The notes under the pieces: generated by a model
The model's input: the letters and a program-made list of their open reading frames with translations, nothing else
Databases searched by the model: none
Told to the model about the DNA's origin: nothing
Shown: positions 17,794-25,569 of the stretch, in pieces
How the letters are laid out: every line of letters starts with the position of its first letter
Position numbering within the stretch: the stretch's first letter is position 1
Position numbers and translations under genes: made by a program
NCBI RefSeq assembly: GCF_009758205.1
Contig: NZ_WRXN01000002.1
Span: 434,001-498,000, forward strand
Origin: Chitinophaga tropicalis
GTDB lineage: Bacteria; Bacteroidota; Bacteroidia; Chitinophagales; Chitinophagaceae
Direction of reading: 5' to 3'
Length of the DNA stretch: 64,000 bases

Positions 17794-19044
17794 TTAATCA
17801 CGTCCAAACACCAGGTACGCAATTATCAATGTAAATATTATGTTGAAGACCTGCGCAATAATGAACGCCATGGCAGGCCTGCCGTTCTCCATTCTGAAAA
17901 TGTCAGTGAATTTTGTTTCCAGCCCTATACAGGTGAATGCCAGCGCAAACCAGTAGGTCTGCATTTCTTTTAATCCGCCTTTACTGCCGGCAACGATCTC
18001 CGGAGGCAGTACAAACGAAAAGAGGAAAGAGGCAAAGATAAAGCCCAGTACAAACTTGGGAAAGCGATCCCAGATAGTAGCTGCAGTAGGTTTCTCATAA
18101 CCCGCTTCTTTACGGGTATAAGACCAGTATATTGAAATGAAGAAAGCCGCAAGTCCCAGCAATACGTTCTGTGAGAATTTCACCAGTGTGGCGTATTTCA
18201 ACGCTTCCTCCCCCAGCATGGTACCTGCTGCCACTACGGCGCCGGAAGTATCGATGGTCCCTCCCAGCCATGCACCCGCTACATGAGGTGGCATGTGCGC
18301 CCAGATAGCTATATAAGGCATGAACAGCATCATGGGAATGGCGATAATGAGCACAAGAGAAATAACATGGGAAAGCTTTTTATTATCTCCTTCAATAGCG
18401 CCCGCAGTAGCAATAGCCGCAGATACGCCACAGATGGACACTGCACTGGAGATCATCATCTTAAATTCATCGTCCAGTTTAAACTTCTTACAGGTCCAGA
18501 AAGCGAAATACCAGACGGTAAATACCACAGCAACAGATTGTGCCAGTCCCTTTATTCCTCCCTGGAGAATATCTTCGAAAAGCACATTGGCTCCCAGCAG
18601 GATCAGACCTATTTTAATATATAGTTCAGTCTGTATAGCGGGTTTCAGCCAGGCAGGCACACCAACGGTATTACTGATCAGCAATCCGAAGAGAAGGCTG
18701 AACAGAACAACTTCAATTCCCAGGTCTTTTATTGTTTTATTGGAGGCCAGGAACTGCGCCAGTAATGTGATGAGCATAATGGTTACCAGGGAGGGGACGA
18801 GCTGTCCTACGGTAAGATTGCGTTGCAGGTATCTTGTCAGTACAAGGGCTGTCAGCACCCATATAAAGCCGATAGTAAGCTGTTTCCAGACAACAAGGTT
18901 AGCCAGTTGGGCGGATAGTTCTGCTCCGGCCCCCCAGGTCCCGGCTTTTGGCAGCACAGGTTTTATACCGGCAATTCCCAGGAGGATAATAACAAAGGCA
19001 ACAATAAACGCGATCCAGTCTTCATGTAGTGGTTTCTTAAGCAT
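17794..19044 (-). CDS. YeiH/UPF0324-family putative anion exporter
   Basis: The polytopic protein has 416 residues counted from the internal Met (MLKKPLHEDW); the longer frame would run 70 bp into the upstream gene with a non-hydrophobic, Cys/His-rich leader. About ten membrane segments are visible, with the family motifs SAVSICGVSAAIATAGAI, PHVAGAWLGGTIDTSGAVVAAG and LVKFSQNVLLG. YeiH relatives have been proposed to export sulfate or sulfonate-derived anions, without firm proof here. It lies 47 bp downstream of the SpmA/SpmB-type gene on the same strand. Confidence 0.88.
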   Translation of the reverse strand: MLKKPLHEDWIAFIVAFVIILLGIAGIKPVLPKAGTWGAGAELSAQLANLVVWKQLTIGFIWVLTALVLTRYLQRNLTVGQLVPSLVTIMLITLLAQFLASNKTIKDLGIEVVLFSLLFGLLISNTVGVPAWLKPAIQTELYIKIGLILLGANVLFEDILQGGIKGLAQSVAVVFTVWYFAFWTCKKFKLDDEFKMMISSAVSICGVSAAIATAGAIEGDNKKLSHVISLVLIIAIPMMLFMPYIAIWAHMPPHVAGAWLGGTIDTSGAVVAAGTMLGEEALKYATLVKFSQNVLLGLAAFFISIYWSYTRKEAGYEKPTAATIWDRFPKFVLGFIFASFLFSFVLPPEIVAGSKGGLKEMQTYWFALAFTCIGLETKFTDIFRMENGRPAMAFIIAQVFNIIFTLIIAYLVFGRD

Positions 19045-19091
19045 GATAGTAAATGAGTTTTTGGCAGATATATGGTGGTGGGTGCAACAAG

Positions 19092-20327
19092 TTAGTGAAA
19101 GAAAATATATCCTACAATAATGGATCCCACCAGTCCTACAAAGTCGGCTATCAGTCCGCATGCCAGGGCATGCCGGGTATTCCTGATGTTTACGGAACCG
19201 AAGTAGAGCGCCAGTACATAAAATGTTGTCTCCGTAGAGCCCTGTATAATACTGGCCAGCCGGCCAACGAACGAATCCGGGCCGTCATGTTTGAGAATAT
19301 CTATCATCAGTCCGCGGGCGGCTCCTCCGCTGAAGGTCTTCATCAACCCTACCGGCAATACGGGCACAAAGTCGGTGTTCATGCCCAGCATACCAAAGAA
19401 GGCGCCAAGGCCACTGGTTACATAATCCAGGCATCCGGTAGTACGGAATGCGCTGATACCTACCAGCATGGTTACCAGGTAAGGTATGATGGATACGGCC
19501 ACGTTGAAACCCTCTTTTGCTCCTTCTATAAACGTGTCATAGACGTTTAACTTTCTGACCAGTCCAAGGGTAAAAAAGGAAACGATAATGGAAAAGATCA
19601 GCAATCCGCCGATAAGCGCCGTGTAGGTGGCTATCTGGTCTGGTGGAAGGTTATGCAGCCACCAGTAAAGCACTCCCATGAGTGCGCAGAAACCGGCTAC
19701 AAATACCAGTACAGGCAGCTTGAACAGGTTGATACGCTGGAATATGGCAACAGCTATAAGACCGGACATGAATGATATAAAGGTGCCGATCAGGGTAGGG
19801 ACGAAGATATCCGCAGCATTGGCAGAACCTGTGGCCAGCCTGACGGCTATAACAGAAGTAGGGATAATGGTGAGCCCGGCAGTATTCAGCACCAGGAACA
19901 TGATCTGGGAGTTACTGGCAGTGCCTTCCGGTTCAGGGTTGATGTCCTGGAGCCTTTTCATAGCTTTTAGTCCCAGGGGAGTGGCAGCATTGTCCAATCC
20001 CAGGGCGTTGGCGCTGAAATTCATAAGAATGGCCCCCATGGCAGGGTCTTTTTTAGGGATCTGGGGGAATAATTTAGAGAAGAACGGGTCTACGATCCTG
20101 GCAAATATGTTGATCATACCACCTTTTTCGCCCACTTTCATGACACCCAGCCAGAAAGTCATGATGCCTGCAAGGGCGAGAGATATCTCCGCGCCGGTTT
20201 TGGCACTGTCAAACATTCCTGTCATCACGTTAGAGAAAACGGCAGTGTCGTGCAGGAAGATCAGCCGGCACAGCGCTACTATGAAGGATATCAGGAAAAA
20301 AGAGAGCCAGACGTAGTTTAATGCCAT
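19092..20327 (-). CDS. SpmA-SpmB fusion, nucleoside-recognition (Gate) domain membrane protein
   Basis: This is a 411-residue polytopic protein. The N-terminal half matches SpmA (GEKGGMINIFARIVDPFFSKLFPQIPKKDPAMGAILMNFSANALGLDNAATPLGLKAM), and the C-terminal half matches SpmB (DTFIEGAKEGFNVAVSIIPYLVTMLVGISAFRTTGCLD; LPVGLMKTFSGGAARG). In Bacillus these are separate spore-maturation proteins; fused versions occur in non-sporulating Bacteroidota with unknown transport function. A minus-strand TAGATTTG element lies about 20 bp upstream of the start. Confidence 0.87.
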   Translation of the reverse strand: MALNYVWLSFFLISFIVALCRLIFLHDTAVFSNVMTGMFDSAKTGAEISLALAGIMTFWLGVMKVGEKGGMINIFARIVDPFFSKLFPQIPKKDPAMGAILMNFSANALGLDNAATPLGLKAMKRLQDINPEPEGTASNSQIMFLVLNTAGLTIIPTSVIAVRLATGSANAADIFVPTLIGTFISFMSGLIAVAIFQRINLFKLPVLVFVAGFCALMGVLYWWLHNLPPDQIATYTALIGGLLIFSIIVSFFTLGLVRKLNVYDTFIEGAKEGFNVAVSIIPYLVTMLVGISAFRTTGCLDYVTSGLGAFFGMLGMNTDFVPVLPVGLMKTFSGGAARGLMIDILKHDGPDSFVGRLASIIQGSTETTFYVLALYFGSVNIRNTRHALACGLIADFVGLVGSIIVGYIFFH

Positions 20328-20347
20328 ATATATGAATGATTGAGTCT

Positions 20348-20355
20348 CAAATCTA
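20348..20355 (-). promoter_or_regulatory. Minus-7 promoter element for the SpmA/SpmB-type gene
   Basis: The minus strand reads TAGATTTG, an exact TAnnTTTG match. It would start transcription about 14 nt before the ATG at 20327. Confidence 0.5.
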
Positions 20356-20455
20356 ATAGCAAAAATTTAATATAAAAAGTTGATAATGTTTAGGTTTATT
20401 TTTTATGACTGTTTTCCTCATTAATATAGTTTGGATTCTTCCCCTCAACTTCCTC

Positions 20456-20510
20456 TTTCAAGCATGTTTCAAGTATCTTTCAAGCAAGTCATAAGCATGT
20501 TTAGTGTATG
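20456..20510. repeat. Array of five 11-bp tandem units
   Basis: Units start at 20456, 20467, 20478, 20489 and 20500. The first three are TTTCAAGCATG, TTTCAAGTATC and TTTCAAGCAAG; the last two (TCATAAGCATG and TTTAGTGTATG) are degenerate. The 11-bp period equals about one helical turn, so a protein could bind each unit on the same DNA face. Confidence 0.7.
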
Positions 20511-20727
20511 TATTGCGGTACCTAAAGTGCCCCACGGTATAGTCCTGATATAGGTTTACACTTCTGTTAGATAATCCTGTTTGAAGTTACAATTGTTGCT
20601 GAAGAGCGCCACATCACTTCCCGGAGGAAAGTCATCCTGCTCTGTCCACCGTACTTCCGGGCTGAAACGGACACAAGTGGTGTCTTTATAAGACAAAAAA
20701 GCATTATCTTCGCGCAAATTTTTTAAA

Positions 20728-21831
20728 ATGGCGTTACAAGCAGGAATTGTTGGTTTGCCGAATGTAGGAAAGTCGACTTTATTTAACGCGGTAAGCAACA
20801 GCGCAAAAGCGCAGGCCAGCAACTACCGTTTCTGTACTATTGAACCGAATGTTGGCCTGGTAGATGTACCAGATGCAAGATTGTCTAAACTGGAGGAACT
20901 GGTAAAACCTAACCGCGTTGTACCTACTACCATAGAGTTTGTGGACATTGCCGGCCTGGTAAAGGGAGCCAGCAAAGGAGAAGGTCTGGGTAACAAGTTC
21001 CTGGCTAATATCCGTGAAGTAGATGCGATTGTACACGTGATCCGTTGTTTTGAAGATGATAATATTCTCAGGGAAGAAGGCGCTATCAACCCTGTAAGCG
21101 ATAAAGAGATCATTGATACCGAACTGCAGCTGAAAGACCTGGAAAGCGTGGAAAAGAAGATTGCACGTACAGAGAAAATGGCGAAAACCGGTGGCGATCC
21201 TAAAGCGAAGAAAGAATTTGAGATACTGAAACAATGCCAGGAACACCTGGAGAAAGGCCGTAACATCCGTGAACTGGGCCTGGACAAGGAAGACCGCAGC
21301 GCCATCGCTGACCTGTTCCTGCTCACAGAGAAACCTGTATTGTATGTGGCCAACGTGGATGAAGGATCCATGCTGACCGGCAACAAATACTCTCAGCAGC
21401 TACAGGAAGCTGTTAAAGCTGAAGGCGCCCAGGTTATTGTTATGAACAACAGCATCGAAGCACAGATCTCCGAAATGGAAGATCCGGCTGACAAAGAACT
21501 GTTCCTTTCTGAATATAATCTCACAGAGCCAGGTCTGAACCGCCTGATCCGTTCAGCTTACAACCTGCTTAACCTGATCACCTACTTTACTGCCGGTGTA
21601 CAGGAGGTAAGGGCATGGACCATTCATTCCGGATGGAAAGCGCCACAGGCTGCCAGTGTGATCCATACAGACTTTGAAAAAGGATTTATCAAGGCTGAGG
21701 TGATCGCTTATGATGACTATGTGAAATTCGGTTCTGAAACTGCCTGTCGCGACAACGGCCGTTTACGTATAGAAGGTAAAGAATACGTGGTAAGTGATGG
21801 TGATGTAATGCACTTCCGCTTTAACGTATAA
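20728..21831 (+). CDS. ychF: Redox-regulated ATPase YchF (Obg family)
   Basis: The protein has 367 residues, the family's usual length. It has a P-loop GLPNVGKST at residues 8-16, FVDIAGLVKGASKGEGLGN (switch II with the YchF-specific hydrophobic replacement of the catalytic Gln), NVDE in place of the GTP-specific NKxD motif (explaining ATP preference), a coiled-coil insert near 130-170 and the C-terminal TGS domain (TYFTAGVQEVRAWTI...DGDVMHFRFNV). YchF binds ribosomes and affects translation and stress responses. It is monocistronic and followed by a 10-bp GC hairpin. Confidence 0.95.
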   Translation: MALQAGIVGLPNVGKSTLFNAVSNSAKAQASNYRFCTIEPNVGLVDVPDARLSKLEELVKPNRVVPTTIEFVDIAGLVKGASKGEGLGNKFLANIREVDAIVHVIRCFEDDNILREEGAINPVSDKEIIDTELQLKDLESVEKKIARTEKMAKTGGDPKAKKEFEILKQCQEHLEKGRNIRELGLDKEDRSAIADLFLLTEKPVLYVANVDEGSMLTGNKYSQQLQEAVKAEGAQVIVMNNSIEAQISEMEDPADKELFLSEYNLTEPGLNRLIRSAYNLLNLITYFTAGVQEVRAWTIHSGWKAPQAASVIHTDFEKGFIKAEVIAYDDYVKFGSETACRDNGRLRIEGKEYVVSDGDVMHFRFNV

Positions 21832-21876
21832 TAAGATACTTCAGGGTAAAATACACTGAGGGTTACAACAAATCAA

Positions 21877-21905
21877 GACGTCCCGGGTTCTGAATCCGGG
21901 ACGTC
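21877..21905 (+). terminator. Hairpin terminator of ychF
   Basis: A perfect 10-bp stem GACGTCCCGG/CCGGGACGTC around a 9-nt loop, placed between convergent genes. The T-tail is weak, so it may act on both transcripts. Confidence 0.7.
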
Positions 21906-21922
21906 GTCTATTTCAGGGGAAA

Positions 21923-22918
21923 TCATATCCAATATTTATCCATCAATTGCCTTATTACATTCATTCTCATCTTTAATTGCGCCGGTTGAAATACAACAGG
22001 ATAAAACTGGTCATGAGTAGTATGAAACCCCATATAGAATAACCAGAATCCCAGGCTGAGATAAGGGATCACTTCCAGTTCTTCCTCACTGACAGCCCTT
22101 ACTTCCCTGTAGGCTTCCTGGAATACCTGGAAATACCTGTCGGCCGTTTCCTGCGTCAACCTGTTAAAGAAAACATCAAGAGTAAGATGTGTCCAGAAGG
22201 TCATCATATCATTAACCAACCAGCCGTAACCAAGGAAATCGAAGTCAAAAAGAGTTACCTGGTCGTTTTCATCAAAATGAAAATTCTTGGGCAGGAAGTC
22301 AAACTGGCAATAACCGGAAGAAAAGCGGGAAGTATCTGTATCGGACAATTTCTGTTCTACTTTTTTTGCAGCCTGTTGTAACCAGAGATAGTCATCCGGG
22401 TTATCTGCAAAGGCGTCTTTAGTCATTTCCAGGGGCCTGAAAAGAGTATTTTCCAGGTCAAATGCCCAACGTTGCCCATCCGGCCGAATAACAGAAGATA
22501 CATTGTGAAATGCTGCCATTTCACGTCCAAGGCTCTGCAGTTGCCGGTCGTTGAATTGTAATACAGATTTTCCATGAGCAAAGGAAAATAATACACCATA
22601 ACGCGGGCCTTCGGCTGCATCAAATTCCTGGATCATATTGCCATTCCGGTCTGCAATAGGATAGGATACAGAAACATTTGCTGTATGTAAAGCCGTCAGT
22701 AATCCGGTTTCGACCTGTATCTGTTCCAGGCTTCGGTGCGTAGAACGGTAAATACGCAGAATGTATTTCTGGTCCGGGGCTTCTGCCATATAGGTATCAC
22801 CAACACCACGTACAATAAACCGGCATTTTATCATACCATGATCGTAGTGGGAAGAAAGGTAACTGGCTAAGGCATCCGGGCAGAGGGTAGAATAAGTAGT
22901 GGGGAAGATGGGTTTCAT
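21923..22918 (-). CDS. APH/ChoK-fold phosphotransferase (homoserine-kinase-II-like)
   Basis: The 331-residue protein has a kinase-like fold. The N-lobe has RFIVRGVGDTYMAEAPDQKYILRIYRSTHRS, with Lys/Arg of the nucleotide site. The catalytic loop reads CQFDFLPKNFHF, where the usual His of HxDxxxxN is Gln, and LFDFDFLGYGW carries the metal-binding Asp. The family includes aminoglycoside, choline and homoserine kinases; which metabolite is phosphorylated cannot be told. It is divergent from the secreted glycosidase gene, with a shared 160-bp promoter region. Confidence 0.8.
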   Translation of the reverse strand: MKPIFPTTYSTLCPDALASYLSSHYDHGMIKCRFIVRGVGDTYMAEAPDQKYILRIYRSTHRSLEQIQVETGLLTALHTANVSVSYPIADRNGNMIQEFDAAEGPRYGVLFSFAHGKSVLQFNDRQLQSLGREMAAFHNVSSVIRPDGQRWAFDLENTLFRPLEMTKDAFADNPDDYLWLQQAAKKVEQKLSDTDTSRFSSGYCQFDFLPKNFHFDENDQVTLFDFDFLGYGWLVNDMMTFWTHLTLDVFFNRLTQETADRYFQVFQEAYREVRAVSEEELEVIPYLSLGFWLFYMGFHTTHDQFYPVVFQPAQLKMRMNVIRQLMDKYWI

Positions 22919-22950
22919 GGCGTAAAGATAGAATTAATCCAATATCATAA

Positions 22951-23073
22951 ATGTACATACATATATATCTTTCGCCAATAATAAGAATATCCAATATAAT
23001 AAAGAATCATAGAGATCCGATATAACATTTTGTCTTTAAAAGACAACCTATTATATTTACATGTACATACATA
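22951..23073. repeat. Direct repeat ATGTACATACATA, two copies 110 bp apart
   Basis: Identical 13-mers at 22951-22963 and 23061-23073 frame the divergent promoter region between the kinase and the glycosidase. Each contains the palindrome TGTACA. A shared regulator site or simple AT-rich convergence are both possible. Confidence 0.5.
23029..23059 (+). promoter_or_regulatory. Promoter with embedded perfect palindrome upstream of the glycosidase gene
   Basis: TTTG at 23029-23032 and TATATTTA at 23052-23059 are spaced 19 bp, matching the Bacteroidota minus-33/minus-7 layout with one mismatch. A perfect 8-1-8 inverted repeat, TTGTCTTT-A-AAAGACAA at 23030-23046, overlaps the minus-33 box and spacer, as a repressor operator would. 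This placement also makes the ATG at 23082 the likely start, because 23061 would lie at or before the transcript start. Confidence 0.6.
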
Positions 23074-23081
23074 CTTTTTAT

Positions 23082-24362
23082 ATGAAACTTACAGGTCTTT
23101 TTATTTTAGTCATTACATTCCACGTTTCTTTCTCACAGCCCAGGCAGCTGGCTGCCAGGATAACGGCAGATTCCCGTCTTGATACCGTACAGGCCCGCGC
23201 CCTGCGCCTGTTAACCGGCTTTTCTGCCGGGACTTCTTATGGGGAAGTCTGGATCAGGGATTTCAACACCTTCATTAAGGGCTCTTTAAAAGTACATCCT
23301 CCTGAAAAGGTAAAGGAGATGCTACTGCTTTTCTTCCGTATGCAGGGAACGGAAGGAGATATTGTTGACGGCATGATAGATGCTAAAAAAGCCTATGCAG
23401 GCTATCCTTACCGTTATACAGACATGGCTCCGGGATGGGCTGCTCATAAGAACACAGTTGAAACAGACCAGGAATCATCCCTCGTACAAGCCATCAGGAA
23501 ATATGTTGACGCTACGGGAGATAAAACTTTCCTGCTGGAGAAAGTAGGGGAGAAGACCGTCTTTCAACGGATGGAAGATGCGCTGAATTACATTATGAAA
23601 GACCGCTGGTCTGACAAATACGGACTTGTTACAGGCGCCACTACTGTAGATTGGGGAGATGTTCAGCCCGAAACAGGTTGGGGAGTAGCTATCAATGATA
23701 AAACAAAATGGGCAATAGATATTTATGACAACGCTATGTTTATAATTGCCCTCAATGATTTCATTGCGATGAAGCCCGCTGGCTACACAACTTCCAGGAA
23801 CTGGTCTCAAACTGCCACTAGAATTAAACAGAACGTACGCAAACATCTCTGGCGGATTGATACACAGAAATACATTCCTCATCTTTATCTCAATGGCAGT
23901 CCGTTCTCTGCGTCATTCAATGAAGATCAGATCCTTTACACCGGTGGTTCTGCCTGTGCTATACTGGCGGGCTTACATAACAAAAAAGAAATCGCCGTTA
24001 TCAATCAGCAGATGTTGACTGCAGCAACTAAAGAGAAACATGCTACCATCGGCATTACAGTATACCCTCCATATCCTGCAGAAGAGTTTCCTAACATGCA
24101 TCCTTATGTATACCAGAATGGTGGCGACTGGACCTGGTTTGGCGGACGTATGATACAGGCGCTGATACAATATGGGTATATCAATGAGGCATATAATGAA
24201 TTACAGCCCATGATAGACAGAGTGCTGGCCAATAAAGGTTTCTACGAATGGTACGACGTACGTACCGGTGAACCAAAAGGCTCAGGAGACTTCAGGGGAG
24301 AGGCTGGGGTGTTGTATGATGCAATTGTGTTGCTGAGAGAATGGGCTTCACGAAATAAATAA
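23082..24362 (+). CDS. Secreted six-hairpin glycosidase-like protein
   Basis: The protein has 426 residues from the ATG that opens a signal peptide (MKLTGLFILVITFHVSFSQ). The mature part has the alternating helical pattern of (alpha/alpha)6-barrel glycosidases: GEVWIRDFNTFIKG near the N-terminus resembles the VWIRDF region of GH100/GH37/GH63 and debranching-type enzymes, followed by ETDQESSLV, TTVDWGDVQ and GGDWTWFGGRMIQALI, which carry candidate Asp/Glu catalytic residues. No cohesin or sorting tag is present, so it is probably periplasmic. Specificity is unknown. It appears monocistronic, with its own palindrome-controlled promoter. Confidence 0.75.
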   Translation: MKLTGLFILVITFHVSFSQPRQLAARITADSRLDTVQARALRLLTGFSAGTSYGEVWIRDFNTFIKGSLKVHPPEKVKEMLLLFFRMQGTEGDIVDGMIDAKKAYAGYPYRYTDMAPGWAAHKNTVETDQESSLVQAIRKYVDATGDKTFLLEKVGEKTVFQRMEDALNYIMKDRWSDKYGLVTGATTVDWGDVQPETGWGVAINDKTKWAIDIYDNAMFIIALNDFIAMKPAGYTTSRNWSQTATRIKQNVRKHLWRIDTQKYIPHLYLNGSPFSASFNEDQILYTGGSACAILAGLHNKKEIAVINQQMLTAATKEKHATIGITVYPPYPAEEFPNMHPYVYQNGGDWTWFGGRMIQALIQYGYINEAYNELQPMIDRVLANKGFYEWYDVRTGEPKGSGDFRGEAGVLYDAIVLLREWASRNK

Positions 24363-24632
24363 AATATACAACGGAAGTGCTATAACCACCAACATGCACG
24401 AAATTCTTATATTCGCACTATCAAAAAGAGTTACAAATACTCCACAAGAAAAGATTAAGAAAGAAGCTGCTAAGAATTGCTTGTTTTGCGTAAACTCAGG
24501 GGGATAGTTCCAATTGTCAAAGCCATAAATTTGACAATATAAGTTGCTGCTTGTATATACCATGATAATCCAGAAAATCAGAAAATAATTACTGCCATTA
24601 AGTTGTCTTTAACAGGGACAACCAGCTTAAAG

Positions 24633-24656
24633 CATGTCCGGTCGACATGTCTTTTT
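24633..24656 (+). terminator. Possible terminator of the glycosidase gene
   Basis: CATGTC and GACATG pair around a 5-nt loop and are followed by TCTTTTTA. It lies about 270 bp after the stop, so it is a weak candidate. Confidence 0.4.
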
Positions 24657-24672
24657 ATAACGTGAAAAAAGA

Positions 24673-24696
24673 AGGCCGGATATTCCTGTCCGGCCT
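24673..24696 (-). terminator. Terminator hairpin copy (minus strand)
   Basis: AGGCCGGA/TCCGGCCT stem with a CAGGAATA loop on the minus strand, followed by TCTTTTTTC. It shares its core with the hairpin at 25513-25546 and sits just beyond the receptor remnant, so it is the terminator of a lost gene. Confidence 0.6.
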
Positions 24697-24719
24697 GTCG
24701 ATTTAAGGTGAGTTGTTAT

Positions 24720-24762
24720 TTTTAAACCTCCAACAGGTCTTTAAATAAGAACCCTATATGTT
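24720..24762 (-). pseudogene. 3' remnant of a TonB-dependent receptor gene
   Basis: Read on the minus strand, the bases before the terminator encode HIGFLFKDLLEV-stop, which aligns with the last residues of the intact receptor (YYVALLFEDLLR-stop), and the DNA alignment continues through the terminator hairpin. A stop codon lies directly before the visible part, so only the very 3' end survives. It is best read as the decayed end of a tandem paralogue. Confidence 0.6.
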
Positions 24763-25048
24763 AACCCAGCAAACATCTACATGTAGACAACAAATTTCAT
24801 AATCATTAATTTATAGCATCAATGTGTTATAAGTATAGCCATGTCCGATACTTATTTTTGTCTCATGTAATATAATAAATGACTTTATAGGACCAACCAT
24901 TGTTGTATACATACCTTGTTCTGGCTATATACCTATGTCAACAATTATTTTGCTGTCAAAATTTTTAATTGCCGGATAATTATTCCCTAACAGATGGCCA
25001 TGGTGAATGAATATAGGAAAGAAGTAATTGAAAGTAAAAGTAACTTCT

Positions 25049-25417
25049 ATGAATTTTAACTTTGATGATTGTTACTGGCATGATTCTATACTCAAAAGTA
25101 TTTACATTGATAGGAGTAATCCAGGGCATGTTGATACAATTGAAATGATCATTGATTGGTATGATGAACCTGAATCAAGAATCATATTTAAAGATGTTTA
25201 TTTATTTAAGGCAACAATGAATTTTGGGATTATCGCCCACGAATCTATCCTTACTGCTGGCATTGCCCCCCTAGATGATCCAGATCTGGTAGAATTTTAT
25301 AGAAAGAAAAAAAAATTTCCTCAACATATACAATTAAACTGCTACATAATTGAGACCAATTCTACGGGCGGTTTAATAAAGATTATTGCGGAGACTGTCG
25401 AAAAAGTTGAGATATAA
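25049..25417 (+). CDS. Hypothetical protein, AT-rich orphan (immunity-protein-like)
   Basis: The protein has 122 residues from the ATG; a TTG seven codons upstream (25028) is an alternative. It is soluble, acidic/aromatic and lacks a signal peptide. The pattern FNFDDCYWHDSILKSIYIDRSN...DTIEMIIDWYD...IIFKDVYLFKATMNFGI resembles the beta-rich small immunity-type proteins associated with polymorphic toxins, but I do not recognise a named family and no toxin gene lies nearby. Codon use is much AT-richer than in its neighbours, and it sits between the receptor remnant and the intact receptor, so it was probably acquired. A strong hairpin follows at 25513. Confidence 0.6.
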   Translation: MNFNFDDCYWHDSILKSIYIDRSNPGHVDTIEMIIDWYDEPESRIIFKDVYLFKATMNFGIIAHESILTAGIAPLDDPDLVEFYRKKKKFPQHIQLNCYIIETNSTGGLIKIIAETVEKVEI

Positions 25418-25512
25418 ATTTCTATAAACTTATTTCTTTAAATTTATAAGCATTTAATTAGAATAGGAGGGAGTGTTAAGATAACTGTGTAAAGGCTAAA
25501 GATAATATGCAG

Positions 25513-25550
25513 AGAACAGGCCGGATATTCCTATCCGGCCTGTTCTTTTA
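25513..25550 (+). terminator. Strong terminator, also at the receptor 3' end
   Basis: A perfect 15-bp stem AGAACAGGCCGGATA/TATCCGGCCTGTTCT with a TTCC loop and TTTT tail on the + strand. It lies 20 bp past the stop of the convergent TonB receptor and 95 bp past the orphan gene. Its core is repeated at 24673-24696. Confidence 0.8.
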
Positions 25551-25569
25551 AAGTAAATGTTATTCTTAA

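Larger units (their letters stand above)
20328..20727. other. Divergent intergenic region with repeat array
   Basis: The 400 bp between the SpmA/SpmB-type gene and ychF contain a minus-7 box for the former at 20348-20355, an 11-bp tandem repeat array at 20456-20510 and a candidate ychF minus-7 box (TATCTTCG, one mismatch) at 20705-20712. A minus-strand frame overlapping the ychF start has no recognisable features and is not called. Confidence 0.5.
24363..25048. other. AT-rich interval with a decayed gene end
   Basis: No convincing full gene was found. The interval holds a 6-bp hairpin with T-tail at 24633-24656 (possible glycosidase terminator), TTGTCTTT..GGGACAA at 24603-24621 resembling the palindrome at 23030, the terminator copy at 24673-24696 and the receptor 3' remnant at 24720-24762. 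A perfect 12-bp palindrome TCTACATGTAGA lies at 24776-24787. Base composition is lower in GC than the flanks. Confidence 0.5.

Noticed and set aside
20556..20822. An 88-codon minus-strand frame over the ychF start
   Set aside because: It overlaps the ychF P-loop region on the opposite strand and has no features.
24348..24563. A 71-codon minus-strand frame with hydrophobic stretches after the glycosidase gene
   Set aside because: It overlaps the glycosidase end, lies in AT-rich DNA where hydrophobic codons arise by chance, and has no promoter.
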